DNA of 36,880 nucleotides from Neorhizobium galegae bv. officinalis (GTDB lineage: Bacteria; Pseudomonadota; Alphaproteobacteria; Rhizobiales; Rhizobiaceae). The stretch is from positions 1 through 36,880 of the forward strand of contig CCRI01000031.1 of the NCBI GenBank assembly GCA_000985875.1. The letters run 5' to 3'. The notes beneath the pieces are model-generated. The model was given only the letters and a program-made list of their open reading frames with translations, searched no databases and was not told the DNA's origin. Below, in pieces: positions 17,020 through 25,354 of the stretch. Position numbers and translations under genes: made by a program. Within the stretch, counting starts at the first letter, position 1. Each line of letters opens with the position of its first letter.

Positions 17020-17916
17020 ATGGCAGGTTTGCGTCAAATCGCATTCTACGGAAAAGGCGGGATCGGTAAATCGACCACTTCCCAAAATACTCTCGCGGCG
17101 ATGGTCGAACTGGGGCAGAGGATCCTCATCGTCGGCTGCGACCCAAAGGCCGATTCAACTCGCCTCATCCTGAACGCGAAGGCGCAGGATACTGTTCTTC
17201 ATCTTGCGGCGACAAAAGGTTCGGTTGAAGACTTGGAACTCCAAGATGTGCTCAAGCTGGGATACAAAGGCATTAGATGCGTGGAGTCCGGTGGACCGGA
17301 ACCTGGCGTCGGCTGCGCTGGCCGCGGTGTTATTACGTCGATTAACTTTCTGGAGGAGAACGGCGCATATGATGATGTCGATTATGTCTCCTATGACGTC
17401 CTGGGCGACGTGGTGTGTGGCGGCTTTGCGATGCCAATTCGAGAAAACAAGGCCCAAGAAATCTACATCGTGATGTCCGGCGAGATGATGGCACTCTACG
17501 CCGCCAACAATATCGCCAGAGGCATCCTTAAGTATGCGACGGTCGGCAGCGTGCGCCTAGGTGGCCTGATTTGCAATGAACGTCAGACTGACCGTGAACT
17601 GGATCTTGCCGAAGCACTCGCTGCAAGGCTGAATTCAAAGCTCATTCACTTTGTGCCACGCGACAACATCGTGCAGCACGCCGAGCTTAGAAAGATGACG
17701 GTGATCCAATATGCTCCAGAATCCCAACAGGCTGCGGAGTACCGGAAGTTGGCTGAGAAAATTCACGCCAACTCGGGCCAAGGGACAATTCCGACTCCGA
17801 TCACGATGGAAGAGTTGGAAGACATGTTGCTCGACTTCGGAATCATGAAGACAGACGAGCAGATGCTCGCGGAGCTTCAGGCCAAGGACGCGAACGCGCC
17901 GCCTTCTAGTCGCTGA
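17020..17916 (+). CDS. nifH: NifH, nitrogenase iron protein (dinitrogenase reductase)
   Basis: This 298-residue protein has P-loop GKGGIGKST (residues 11-19), [4Fe-4S] ligands Cys99 in PGVGCAGRGV and Cys133 in DVVCGGFAMP, and Arg102, the usual ADP-ribosylation target, in CAGRG. It passes electrons to NifDK with ATP hydrolysis and also takes part in FeMo-cofactor and P-cluster maturation. It is the first gene of the operon behind a sigma-54 promoter and NifA site. The 101-bp spacer to nifD contains a strong hairpin. Confidence 0.99.
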   Translation: MAGLRQIAFYGKGGIGKSTTSQNTLAAMVELGQRILIVGCDPKADSTRLILNAKAQDTVLHLAATKGSVEDLELQDVLKLGYKGIRCVESGGPEPGVGCAGRGVITSINFLEENGAYDDVDYVSYDVLGDVVCGGFAMPIRENKAQEIYIVMSGEMMALYAANNIARGILKYATVGSVRLGGLICNERQTDRELDLAEALAARLNSKLIHFVPRDNIVQHAELRKMTVIQYAPESQQAAEYRKLAEKIHANSGQGTIPTPITMEELEDMLLDFGIMKTDEQMLAELQAKDANAPPSSR

Positions 17917-17964
17917 CTCCTTCCGACGAGGTTTGCGCAGTTGATCCATGCGCGTTGAAACCGA

Positions 17965-17988
17965 TGGCGGCTCGCTCGCGAGGCGCCA
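17965..17988 (+). other. hairpin in the nifH-nifD spacer
   Basis: TGGCGGCTCG and CGAGGCGCCA form a 10-position stem with one mismatch and a CTCG loop. It starts 48 bp after the nifH stop and has no following U-run, so it looks more like an mRNA-stabilising or processing hairpin than a terminator. That would fit the need for more NifH than NifDK. Confidence 0.6.
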
Positions 17989-18017
17989 CTATTATCTTGG
18001 AAGCAGGGCAGGATCGA

Positions 18018-19517
18018 ATGAGCGCGAACTACGAAAATGACAGCGCCTTTCACACGAAGGTGATAGAGGATGTGCTGTCTGGATATCACGATAGGACGGC
18101 AAAACGCCGCAACAAGCATCTCAACGTGGCAACGGGTGAGGATGCGAGCAGCCTGGGCAACTCCTCAACGTCCCGATCCGACGTGAAGTCGAACGTTAAG
18201 TCAATTCCCGGCGTGATGACCATCCGCGGCTGCGCCTATGCAGGCTCTAAGGGTGTCGTTTGGGGGCCGATCAAGGACATGGTCCACATCTCGCATGGAC
18301 CGGTTGGGTGCGGTCAGTATTCGTGGTCGCAGCGCCGCAACTACTATATGGGTCAAACAGGCATCGACACTTTTGTCACCATGCAATTTACTTCGGACTT
18401 TCAAGAAAAGGATATTGTTTTCGGCGGCGACAAAAAATTGGAAAAGGTTATCGATGAGATCGAAGAACTGTTTCCGCTGAACAACGGCGTTACAATACAA
18501 TCCGAATGCCCAATCGGCCTGATCGGCGACGACATCGAGGCTGTATCCCGGAAGAAGGCAGCGGAATACAAAAAAACGATTGTGCCAGTGCGTTGCGAGG
18601 GCTTTCGTGGTGTTTCTCAGTCTCTCGGCCACCACATCGCCAACGATGCCATACGAGATTGGATCTTTGACAAGAAGAACCCGGATTTTACGCCCGGTGC
18701 ATTCGACGTTAACGTCATAGGCGACTACAACATCGGTGGTGACGCATGGGCATCGCGCCTGTTACTCGAGGAGGTCGGACTGCGAGTGATCGGTAACTGG
18801 TCTGGAGATGCCACGCTCGCTGAAGTAGAGCGCGCACCGAAAGCCAAGCTAAACCTAATCCACTGCTACCGCTCGATGAACTACATCTCGCGGCACATGG
18901 AAGAGAAGTACGACGTACCTTGGATGGAGTACAATTTTTTTGGTCCGTCTCAGATTGCAACCTCGCTTCGCGCCATAGCCAAGCACTTTGGGCCCCAGAT
19001 TGAGGATACGACCGAAAAAGTGATCGCCAAGCATCAACCTTTCATCGATGCTGTGACGGACAAGTACGGTCCGCGTCTCAATGGCAAAAGGGTGATGCTC
19101 TATGTCGGCGGCTTGCGCCCGCGTCACGTCATTACTGCCTATGAGGATCTCGGAATGCAGGTCGTCGGCACCGGCTACGAATTCGGTCACGGTGATGATT
19201 ATCAGCGAACCAGTCACTATACCAAAAAGGGCACCCTGATCTACGACGATCTCAATGGTTACGAACTTGAGAAATTCATCGATGCGATTCGCCCTGACCT
19301 CGTTGGCTCGGGTATCAAGGAAAAATACACGGTGCAGAAGATGGGCATACCGTTCCGTCAGATGCATTCCTGGGATTATTCCGGCCCGTATCACGGTTAT
19401 GATGGTTTTGCGATCTTCGCCCGCGACATGGATCTCGCGATAAACAACCCGATATGGGGCCTTTACGAGGCACCTTGGAAAAAAGCTACGGCACTCGCAG
19501 CGGTCGCAGCCGAATAA
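18018..19517 (+). CDS. nifD: NifD, nitrogenase MoFe protein alpha chain
   Basis: This 499-residue protein has P-cluster ligands Cys72 (GCAYAGSKG), Cys98 (GPVGCGQYSW) and Cys164 (QSECPIGLIGDD). FeMo-cofactor ligands are Cys283 (LIHCYRSMNY) and His450 (RQMHSWDYSGPYHG). It forms the alpha2beta2 MoFe protein with NifK, the site of N2 reduction. I chose the ATG at 18018 (MSANYENDSAFH) because it matches rhizobial NifD N-termini; a TTG 21 codons upstream is unlikely. All ligands are present, so it should be functional. Confidence 0.98.
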   Translation: MSANYENDSAFHTKVIEDVLSGYHDRTAKRRNKHLNVATGEDASSLGNSSTSRSDVKSNVKSIPGVMTIRGCAYAGSKGVVWGPIKDMVHISHGPVGCGQYSWSQRRNYYMGQTGIDTFVTMQFTSDFQEKDIVFGGDKKLEKVIDEIEELFPLNNGVTIQSECPIGLIGDDIEAVSRKKAAEYKKTIVPVRCEGFRGVSQSLGHHIANDAIRDWIFDKKNPDFTPGAFDVNVIGDYNIGGDAWASRLLLEEVGLRVIGNWSGDATLAEVERAPKAKLNLIHCYRSMNYISRHMEEKYDVPWMEYNFFGPSQIATSLRAIAKHFGPQIEDTTEKVIAKHQPFIDAVTDKYGPRLNGKRVMLYVGGLRPRHVITAYEDLGMQVVGTGYEFGHGDDYQRTSHYTKKGTLIYDDLNGYELEKFIDAIRPDLVGSGIKEKYTVQKMGIPFRQMHSWDYSGPYHGYDGFAIFARDMDLAINNPIWGLYEAPWKKATALAAVAAE

Positions 19518-19582
19518 GACCCCGCCCTGTTGGTAAGAAGTTGCTAAAACGTAAAGTGCTTGAGGATAGGTAGGCCTCCGCG

Positions 19583-19599
19583 CAACGGTACAGCCGTTG
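19583..19599 (+). other. hairpin in the nifD-nifK spacer
   Basis: CAACGG-TACAG-CCGTTG gives a perfect 6-bp stem with a 5-base loop, 14 bp before the nifK ATG and just upstream of its AGAAAGGTGA ribosome site. It could tune nifK translation or mark an RNA-processing point; no U-run follows. Confidence 0.5.
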
Positions 19600-19613
19600 A
19601 GAAAGGTGACGCC

Positions 19614-21155
19614 ATGACGCGACCAGCCGAAAAAATCCTGGATCATGCTGCCCTGTTCCGCGAGCCGGAATACAGGAAGATGTTGGCCGAGAAGAAGATA
19701 AACTTCGAATCTTCTCACCCGGACCAAGTCGCTTCGGATCAACGTGACTTTACAAAGACGTGGAAATATCGCGAGAAAAATCTGGCTCGCGAAGCGCTCG
19801 TCGTTAACCCCGCAAAGGCGTGCCAGCCGCTAGGCGCGGTTTTCGCAGCCGCCGGGTTCGAGCGGACAATGTCCTTTGTGCATGGAAGTCAGGGCTGCGC
19901 TGCCTACTATCGATCGCATCTGACGCGGCATTTCAAGGAACCGTCCTCCCTGGTGTCCTCGTCAATGACTGAAGACGCAGCTGTATTCGGCGGCTTGAAA
20001 AATATGGTCGACGGCCTTGCCAACGCTTACAAACTCTACGACCCGAAGATGATCGCAGTCTCCACCTCCTGTATGGCGGAGGTGATTGGCGACGATTTAC
20101 ATGGTTTCATCGAGAATGCCAGGAACGAAGGGTCCGTACCAGCGGATTTTGACGTACCGTACGCACACACACCGGCCTTCGTCGGAAGCCATGTCGATGG
20201 TTATGACAGCATGGTCAAAGGCATACTGGAGCATTTTTGGGCCGGCAAAGAGCGCAGTAAGAACCCAAGTTGTATCAATATTATCCCAGGTTTCGACGGC
20301 TTTTGTGTTGGCAACATACGTGAATTAAAGCGACTGCTCACCTTGATGGACGTGTCCTACGCATTTATTTCGGACGCCTCAGATCAATTCGATACACCAT
20401 CCGATGGTGAGTTCCGCATATATGACGGAGGCACAAAGCTCGATGATGTGAAGGCAGCACTCAACGCCGGCACGACAGTGTCGTTGCAGCACTACAATAC
20501 TCGTAAGACCCTTGAATACTGCAAAGAAGTTGGACAGGAGACGGCATCCTTCCACTATCCGCTGGGTATCCAAGGGACTGACGAATTCCTGATGAAAATA
20601 TCTGGGATATCCGGTAAGACCATTCCCGAAGCCGTCCGGCTGGAGAGAGGCCGGTTGATCGATGCCATGGCAGACAGCCAGTCGTGGCTACACGGAAAGA
20701 AGTACGCCATCTATGGCGACCCCGACTTTGTTTATGCCATCGCACGTTTCGTTATGGAGACTGGCGGCGAGCCCACCCACTGCTTGGCCACCAATGGCAC
20801 GTTTGCGTGGGAAACCGAGATGAAGGAATTACTCGCATCGTCGCCCTTCGGTAAAGATGCGCAGGTTTGGGCCGGCAAGGATCTGTGGGCAATGAGATCC
20901 CTTTTGTTCACCGAACCGGTTGATCTACTGATCGGTAATTCCTATGGGAAATATCTTGAGCGCGATGCTGAAACTCCATTGATTCGACTGACGTTTCCAA
21001 TCTTCGACCGGCACCACCACCACCGGTTTCCTCTCATGGGATATGTTGGAGGTTTGCGTGTTCTAACGGCTATCCTCGACAAGATCTTCGACAAGCTGGA
21101 TCATGAGACGATGACGCTAGGTGCGACTGACTTTTCTTACGACCTCACCCGATAG
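19614..21155 (+). CDS. nifK: NifK, nitrogenase MoFe protein beta chain
   Basis: This 513-residue protein has P-cluster ligands Cys70 (PAKACQPLGA), Cys95 (GSQGCAAYYR) and Cys153 (STSCMAEVIGDD). The N-terminal extension before KACQPLGA is the usual one for rhizobial NifK, and the length matches. It pairs with NifD in the MoFe protein. The ATG at 19614 has a good ribosome site (AAAGGTGA); an upstream in-frame TTG at 19560 is rejected as a start. Confidence 0.98.
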   Translation: MTRPAEKILDHAALFREPEYRKMLAEKKINFESSHPDQVASDQRDFTKTWKYREKNLAREALVVNPAKACQPLGAVFAAAGFERTMSFVHGSQGCAAYYRSHLTRHFKEPSSLVSSSMTEDAAVFGGLKNMVDGLANAYKLYDPKMIAVSTSCMAEVIGDDLHGFIENARNEGSVPADFDVPYAHTPAFVGSHVDGYDSMVKGILEHFWAGKERSKNPSCINIIPGFDGFCVGNIRELKRLLTLMDVSYAFISDASDQFDTPSDGEFRIYDGGTKLDDVKAALNAGTTVSLQHYNTRKTLEYCKEVGQETASFHYPLGIQGTDEFLMKISGISGKTIPEAVRLERGRLIDAMADSQSWLHGKKYAIYGDPDFVYAIARFVMETGGEPTHCLATNGTFAWETEMKELLASSPFGKDAQVWAGKDLWAMRSLLFTEPVDLLIGNSYGKYLERDAETPLIRLTFPIFDRHHHHRFPLMGYVGGLRVLTAILDKIFDKLDHETMTLGATDFSYDLTR

Positions 21156-21162
21156 GAGGAAC

Positions 21163-21182
21163 GGCCGGTCTGGGGGCCGGCC
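21163..21182 (+). other. GC-rich hairpin in the nifK-nifE spacer
   Basis: GGCCGG and CCGGCC form a 6-bp all-GC stem with an 8-base loop, 8 bp after the nifK stop. There is no U-run, so it is more likely a segmental stability or processing element separating structural from cofactor-assembly messages than a full terminator. Confidence 0.5.
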
Positions 21183-21210
21183 CTCTGTTCATCGATTTCA
21201 AGGTCAACGA

Positions 21211-22641
21211 ATGCTCTCAATCAACTCGACACCTCAAGGTTCCGTCCGCGAGCCGCTGTGCAAGATAATCCGCGGCAATGGTGCCAAAAAGCCATTCAAC
21301 CTACGAGCCGCCGCGGGCTGCGCGTTTGACGGAGCTAAAGTAGTCTTACAGCCTATTTCGGACGTAGCCCATCTAATACATGCGCCGTTGGCCTGCGAAG
21401 GCAATTCTTGGGACAATCGCGGGGCCGCATCGTCAGGTCCTGGGCTTTGGCGGACAAGCTTCACGACGGATTTAACTGAACTCGAAATATTGATGGGGCA
21501 TAGCGAGCGGAAACTCGTCGATGCCATCTGCGAGATCAAAAAGGACCACGCACCGGCAGCGATCTTTGTCTATGCAACCTGCGTCCCTGCGATGATCGGC
21601 GACGACATCGTGGCGATATGCCGTTCCGCAACGGCAGAATTCGCGATTCCGGTGGTGCCGGTCAACGCACCTGGCTTTCTCGGTGCGAAGAAGCTCGGCA
21701 ATAGGCTTGCTGGCCAAGCCTTGTTTGATCATGTTATTGGCACGGTGGAGCCTGAGGACTGCGGACCTAACGACATCAATATCTTAGGCGAATTCAATAT
21801 TTCCGGCGAATTCTGGCTCGTGAAGCCGCTCTTGGACACACTCGGAATCCGCGTTCGCGCCTGCATTCCTGGCGACGCCCGCTATTTGCAGGTCGCCTCT
21901 GCTCACCGCGCGCGTGCGACTATGGTGGTCTGCTCGTCGGCCCTCGTCAATCTTGCTCAAAAAATGGAGGAGCGCTGGGATATTCCCTTTTTTGAAGGCT
22001 CCTTCTATGGCATCTCTGGCACATCGAACGCACTCCGGCGGATCGCTGGCCTGTTAATCAAGAACGGCGCCGACTCCGAACTTCTCGATCGCGCGGAAGC
22101 GCTTATCTCGGTAGAAGAAAACAGAGCATGGAAACGGCTGGAAATATTCCGGGCCGGGCTCAAGGGCAAGCGCGTCCTGCTCAACACCGGCGGGGTGAAA
22201 TCTTGGTCGTTGGTCCATGCGCTGCTGGAGATCGGCATGGAGATCGTGGCGACATCGGTCAAAAAATCTACCGATGACGATAGAGGTCGTATCAAGCAGG
22301 TTCTGAAAGAGGAGTGCCATCTGCATGACTCGATTGCCCCGAGCAGGCTCTACTCGACGCTCACAGGAGGCAAAGCGGACATCATGCTGTCGGGCGGTCG
22401 TACGCAATTCATCGCTCTTAAGGCAAAGGTGCCGTGGCTCGACATTAACCAGGAGCGGCGTCACGCCTACGCGGGTTATGAGGGAATGGTGCAGCTAGTG
22501 CGTCAGACCTACCTGGCAATCCACAACCCCATCTGGACAGAACTACGCGAACCCGCACCATGGGAGCGGCATCGGGATGCAAACATCAGGAAGCATGGCG
22601 AGCGCGAACCTTACCGCATTCCCCTTCAGTTCGGGCATTGA
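21211..22641 (+). CDS. nifE: NifE, FeMo-cofactor scaffold subunit
   Basis: This 476-residue NifD paralogue has retained cluster-binding positions Cys37 (AAGCAFDGAK), Cys62 (PLACEGNSWDNRG) and Cys124 (YATCVPAMIGDD). With NifN it forms the tetrameric scaffold on which the NifB product is converted to the FeMo-cofactor precursor. The ATG at 21211 (MLSINSTPQG) was chosen over an in-frame start at 21121 that lies inside nifK. It ends 18 bp before the nifN start. Confidence 0.97.
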   Translation: MLSINSTPQGSVREPLCKIIRGNGAKKPFNLRAAAGCAFDGAKVVLQPISDVAHLIHAPLACEGNSWDNRGAASSGPGLWRTSFTTDLTELEILMGHSERKLVDAICEIKKDHAPAAIFVYATCVPAMIGDDIVAICRSATAEFAIPVVPVNAPGFLGAKKLGNRLAGQALFDHVIGTVEPEDCGPNDINILGEFNISGEFWLVKPLLDTLGIRVRACIPGDARYLQVASAHRARATMVVCSSALVNLAQKMEERWDIPFFEGSFYGISGTSNALRRIAGLLIKNGADSELLDRAEALISVEENRAWKRLEIFRAGLKGKRVLLNTGGVKSWSLVHALLEIGMEIVATSVKKSTDDDRGRIKQVLKEECHLHDSIAPSRLYSTLTGGKADIMLSGGRTQFIALKAKVPWLDINQERRHAYAGYEGMVQLVRQTYLAIHNPIWTELREPAPWERHRDANIRKHGEREPYRIPLQFGH

Positions 22642-22659
22642 GGGCGGTTGAGACCCCAA

Positions 22660-24006
22660 ATGGTTAATATCTTTTCCCAAACAAAAGCTGCGGCAATCAA
22701 CTCTCTGAAATCGTCTCAGCCGCTGGGGGCTGCCTTGGCGTTTCTCGGCATCGATGGTGCCATTCCCATGATCCACGGAAGCCAAGGGTGTGCAAGCTTT
22801 GGGCTCGTGTTACTTGGAAGACATTTCAGTGAAACGATCCCCCTGCACACTACGGCGATGGACGAAATTGTAACGGTTCTCGGCGGCGCTGATCGTCTTG
22901 AGGAAGCAATCCTCACCCTAAAGACACGGGTCAAACCGCGAGTTATCGGGATATGCACCTCTGCCCTGGTCGAGACTCGAGATGACGACATCGCCGGTGA
23001 ACTCTTAAAAATGAAGGGCGGGCGGGTCGCGGAGCTAAGTGGCACTGAGGTGGTGCTCGCCAGTTCGCCGGATTTCGCGGGGGCAATGGAGGAGGGCTGG
23101 TCCACAGCGGTTGCCGCTGTTATCGAGGAGATTACGCTGCCCGGCGAACACCCACGCGACGCCACAAAAATCGCAGTCTTGCCAGGGTCAAACCTAACGG
23201 TTGCTGATCTCGAGCATTTGCGCGAGACAATAGAACGTTTCGGGCTAAACCCAATAATCCTGCCTGATCTGTCGAAATCGCTCGGTGGCATCATACCCGA
23301 GCAATGGGTTGCGACGACGTACGGCGGCACGAAAGTTGACGAAATTCGCCACCTCGGTTCGGCCATTCGGTGCATCGCCATCGGGGAACAAATGAGGCGA
23401 CCGGCTGAAGCGTTGAAGCGAATTACAGGCGTCCCTTACGTGCTGTTCGGATCCCTCACGGGCCTAAAGAATGCTGATCGATTCATCAGTCTCCTCGCCG
23501 AGATTTCGTCAGAAGAAGCACCGCTGAGCATTCGGCGTCGCCGCATGCAATTGCAGGACGCGATGCTCGACGGGCACTTTCACCTAACCGGCAAAAGAAT
23601 AGCAATTGGTTCCGATCCGGATCGGTTGGTCCAATTTATCGACTTCTTCACCGGGATGGGGGCGGAAGTAGCAGTAGCGGTTTCCACGACTGGGATGTCC
23701 AGAGCACTTCAATCAGTTTCGCTCGATACCATCCATACCGGTGATCTTTGGAATCTTGAACACCTTGCTGCTGGGACCGACCTTCTCGTTACTCATTCGC
23801 ACGGCCGGCAAGCAGCAGATCGGCTTAACATTCCGCTGATGCGCGTCGGCTTTCCCGTCTTCGACCGCTTGGGCAACCAACACAAGCTCACGATCCTCTA
23901 TCAGGGAACCCGCGACCTGATCTACGAGGCTGCCAATATCATCCAGGCGAGCCAACACCGGCCAAGCCCTGGGAGAACTGATTCGCCCCTCAATATGGAA
24001 GTGTAA
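22660..24006 (+). CDS. nifN: NifN, FeMo-cofactor scaffold subunit
   Basis: This 448-residue NifK paralogue has KSSQPLGAALAFLGIDGAIP and Cys44 in MIHGSQGCASFGLVLLGRHF, then TTAMDEIVTVLGG and ICTSALVETRDDD, all characteristic of NifN. It is the partner of NifE in the cofactor scaffold. The ATG at 22660 fits NifN N-termini; a TTG four codons upstream is the alternative. The stop TAA is one base before nifX. Confidence 0.97.
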   Translation: MVNIFSQTKAAAINSLKSSQPLGAALAFLGIDGAIPMIHGSQGCASFGLVLLGRHFSETIPLHTTAMDEIVTVLGGADRLEEAILTLKTRVKPRVIGICTSALVETRDDDIAGELLKMKGGRVAELSGTEVVLASSPDFAGAMEEGWSTAVAAVIEEITLPGEHPRDATKIAVLPGSNLTVADLEHLRETIERFGLNPIILPDLSKSLGGIIPEQWVATTYGGTKVDEIRHLGSAIRCIAIGEQMRRPAEALKRITGVPYVLFGSLTGLKNADRFISLLAEISSEEAPLSIRRRRMQLQDAMLDGHFHLTGKRIAIGSDPDRLVQFIDFFTGMGAEVAVAVSTTGMSRALQSVSLDTIHTGDLWNLEHLAAGTDLLVTHSHGRQAADRLNIPLMRVGFPVFDRLGNQHKLTILYQGTRDLIYEAANIIQASQHRPSPGRTDSPLNMEV

Positions 24007-24007
24007 G

Positions 24008-24505
24008 ATGAGCTCCATTCGTCGTCTCTCGCTTGTCGACAAACGACTTCGGGAAATAGGGGCGGAGCGGCCTGCAGGTACCTTGCGGCTTGCGATCGCC
24101 ACTCAAGACATGAAAAGGCTGAATGGTCATTTCGGATCCGCCGAACGATTTGCGATCTACGATGTGACGCCAGATTCGCTCAGTTTCATAGGAGCTGTTG
24201 TATTCGAAAATCTGTCTGATGAGCTGGCCGTTCAGCGAACACCGCATCACGAGCGCCTGGCCGCAAAAATCGCGGTTCTGGCCTCGTGCCAGCTTTTCTT
24301 TTGTATTGGTATTGGCGGACCTTCGGCGGCGAGAGTTATTTCGGCGAATATCCACCCGATCAAGCTGCCGCGGCCTGAAGGAATAGGGGCGTTGCTGGCC
24401 CGTGTTCAGAGTAGGTTGAAAGCAGGCCCTCCACCATGGCTCCGTAGGGCCATAGCGCAGACAGGTGCCAGGGGAGAGAAAGCGCGCTTGGACGAAAAAG
24501 GCTGA
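24008..24505 (+). CDS. nifX: NifX, FeMo-cofactor precursor carrier
   Basis: This 165-residue protein has the NifX/NafY-type domain: LRLAIATQDMKRLNGHFGSAERFAIYDVTP near residues 26-55, and FFCIGIGGPSAARVISANIHPIKLP near 96-121. It binds NifB-co or the VK-cluster while it passes between NifB, NifEN and MoFe protein. It is tightly linked to nifN (1 bp spacing). The first 25 residues precede the conserved domain, as is common in rhizobia. Confidence 0.95.
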   Translation: MSSIRRLSLVDKRLREIGAERPAGTLRLAIATQDMKRLNGHFGSAERFAIYDVTPDSLSFIGAVVFENLSDELAVQRTPHHERLAAKIAVLASCQLFFCIGIGGPSAARVISANIHPIKLPRPEGIGALLARVQSRLKAGPPPWLRRAIAQTGARGEKARLDEKG

Positions 24506-24507
24506 CG

Positions 24508-24591
24508 ATGGCGAGCTTTGAAGTTCGAACAGTTACACCTCGTGCCAATGAGGAAACCGCGGTCAAGACGTCCACTGTCTCGTGCGGCTGA
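24508..24591 (+). other. possible 27-residue ORF after nifX
   Basis: ATG at 24508, 2 bp after the nifX stop, opens 27 codons beginning MASFEVRTVTPRANEET. Its TGA overlaps another ATG (24591) that opens 30 codons to 24683. Many nif operons have a small nifX-associated gene (DUF683 type) at this place; these sequences do not match it. It is either decayed DNA or unknown small peptides. Confidence 0.2.
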
Positions 24592-24737
24592 TGCCAGCAA
24601 GGGAATCTCTGAATGAATCCGCAAAAAAGCCTCTCTGCCACGCGGACCACATCGGGTCGAGTTGCAGTCCAGATATGTTCTAGCTTTGCTGCTTGGGACA
24701 TTGCTCGAAGAGATTACACTGCTTTGGAGAAATCGAA

Positions 24738-25067
24738 ATGAACCGTTCAGGCTTCACCCGCGACGGCTGCAGTTGGATTCCGGAATACCTAAACTTTGTC
24801 GATGCTGGGACGTGCATCGGCTGCGGGCGTTGCTTTAAGGTCTGCTCGCGTGAGGTCATGCACCCTTACGGTATTAACGACGCAGGTCAGATACTTGGCG
24901 TCTGCCGCGGAGCGGAGGAGGATTTCGACGGAGAACTCACTCGCGTAATTATGGCGGTTGACTATCCCGGTCGCTGTATCGGCTGCGGAGCCTGCGCCCG
25001 CGTCTGTCCCAAGAATTGCCAAGTCTATGTGAGGGCTGACCTATTGCCGAGTGAACCTCATAAATAA
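24738..25067 (+). CDS. fdxB: FdxB-type ferredoxin (nif-specific ferredoxin III)
   Basis: This 109-residue protein has two 4Fe-4S motifs: Cys26, 29, 32, 36 in TCIGCGRCFKVCSREVM, and Cys80, 83, 86, 90, 94 in RCIGCGACARVCPKNCQVY. The spacing between clusters and the start GFTRDGCSWIPEYLNFVD are typical of the nif-associated ferredoxin III family. It likely provides electrons for nitrogenase or for cofactor assembly. The ATG at 24738 follows GGAGAAATCGAA; a start 15 codons upstream is less likely. Confidence 0.9.
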   Translation: MNRSGFTRDGCSWIPEYLNFVDAGTCIGCGRCFKVCSREVMHPYGINDAGQILGVCRGAEEDFDGELTRVIMAVDYPGRCIGCGACARVCPKNCQVYVRADLLPSEPHK

Positions 25068-25354
25068 TCCTCTCTGCGGGTATTTCATATTCGTTGCACC
25101 GATCACTTCAAAGATCTTCTGTGGAACATCTCTTACGAAGGACGTGCAAAGCGAGGGCGCCCATGCTCTTCGATGTGAGTTCAGACAGAGATGTCGCGAC
25201 GCCCGCGCCGTGCGCAACCCGACAACGAATGCCATCCGCATAACTGAGGGCAGTGGGGGCCATAATGACACCTGTACAACGTGCATTTGTGGGACGCTGC
25301 ATCTAGAAGGTGTGCCCAGAAGACCCGCCGTGACGGAGCTTGGAGAAGCCTATC
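25068..25354 (+). other. fdxB-fixA spacer, no convincing promoter
   Basis: 287 bases lie between fdxB and fixA. TGGAACATCTCTTACG at 25122-25137 has correct -24/-12 spacing, but two core positions differ from the sigma-54 consensus (TGGAAC for TGGCAC, and TTAC for TTGC). No TGT-N10-ACA site was seen upstream. fixABCX may use this weak site or be read through from the nif operon. Confidence 0.35.

Noticed and set aside
18855..19742. 295-codon minus-strand frame across nifD and the nifK start
   Set aside because: It is antisense to strongly conserved nifD and nifK coding sequence and has no domain match.
22716..23381. 221-codon minus-strand frame inside nifN
   Set aside because: It is antisense to conserved nifN, with a low-plausibility Ser/Arg/Pro-rich composition.
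25122..25137. TGGAACATCTCTTACG as a sigma-54 promoter for fixABCX
   Set aside because: Spacing is right but core bases differ at both elements, and no TGT-N10-ACA lies upstream; kept only as a weak possibility in the spacer note.
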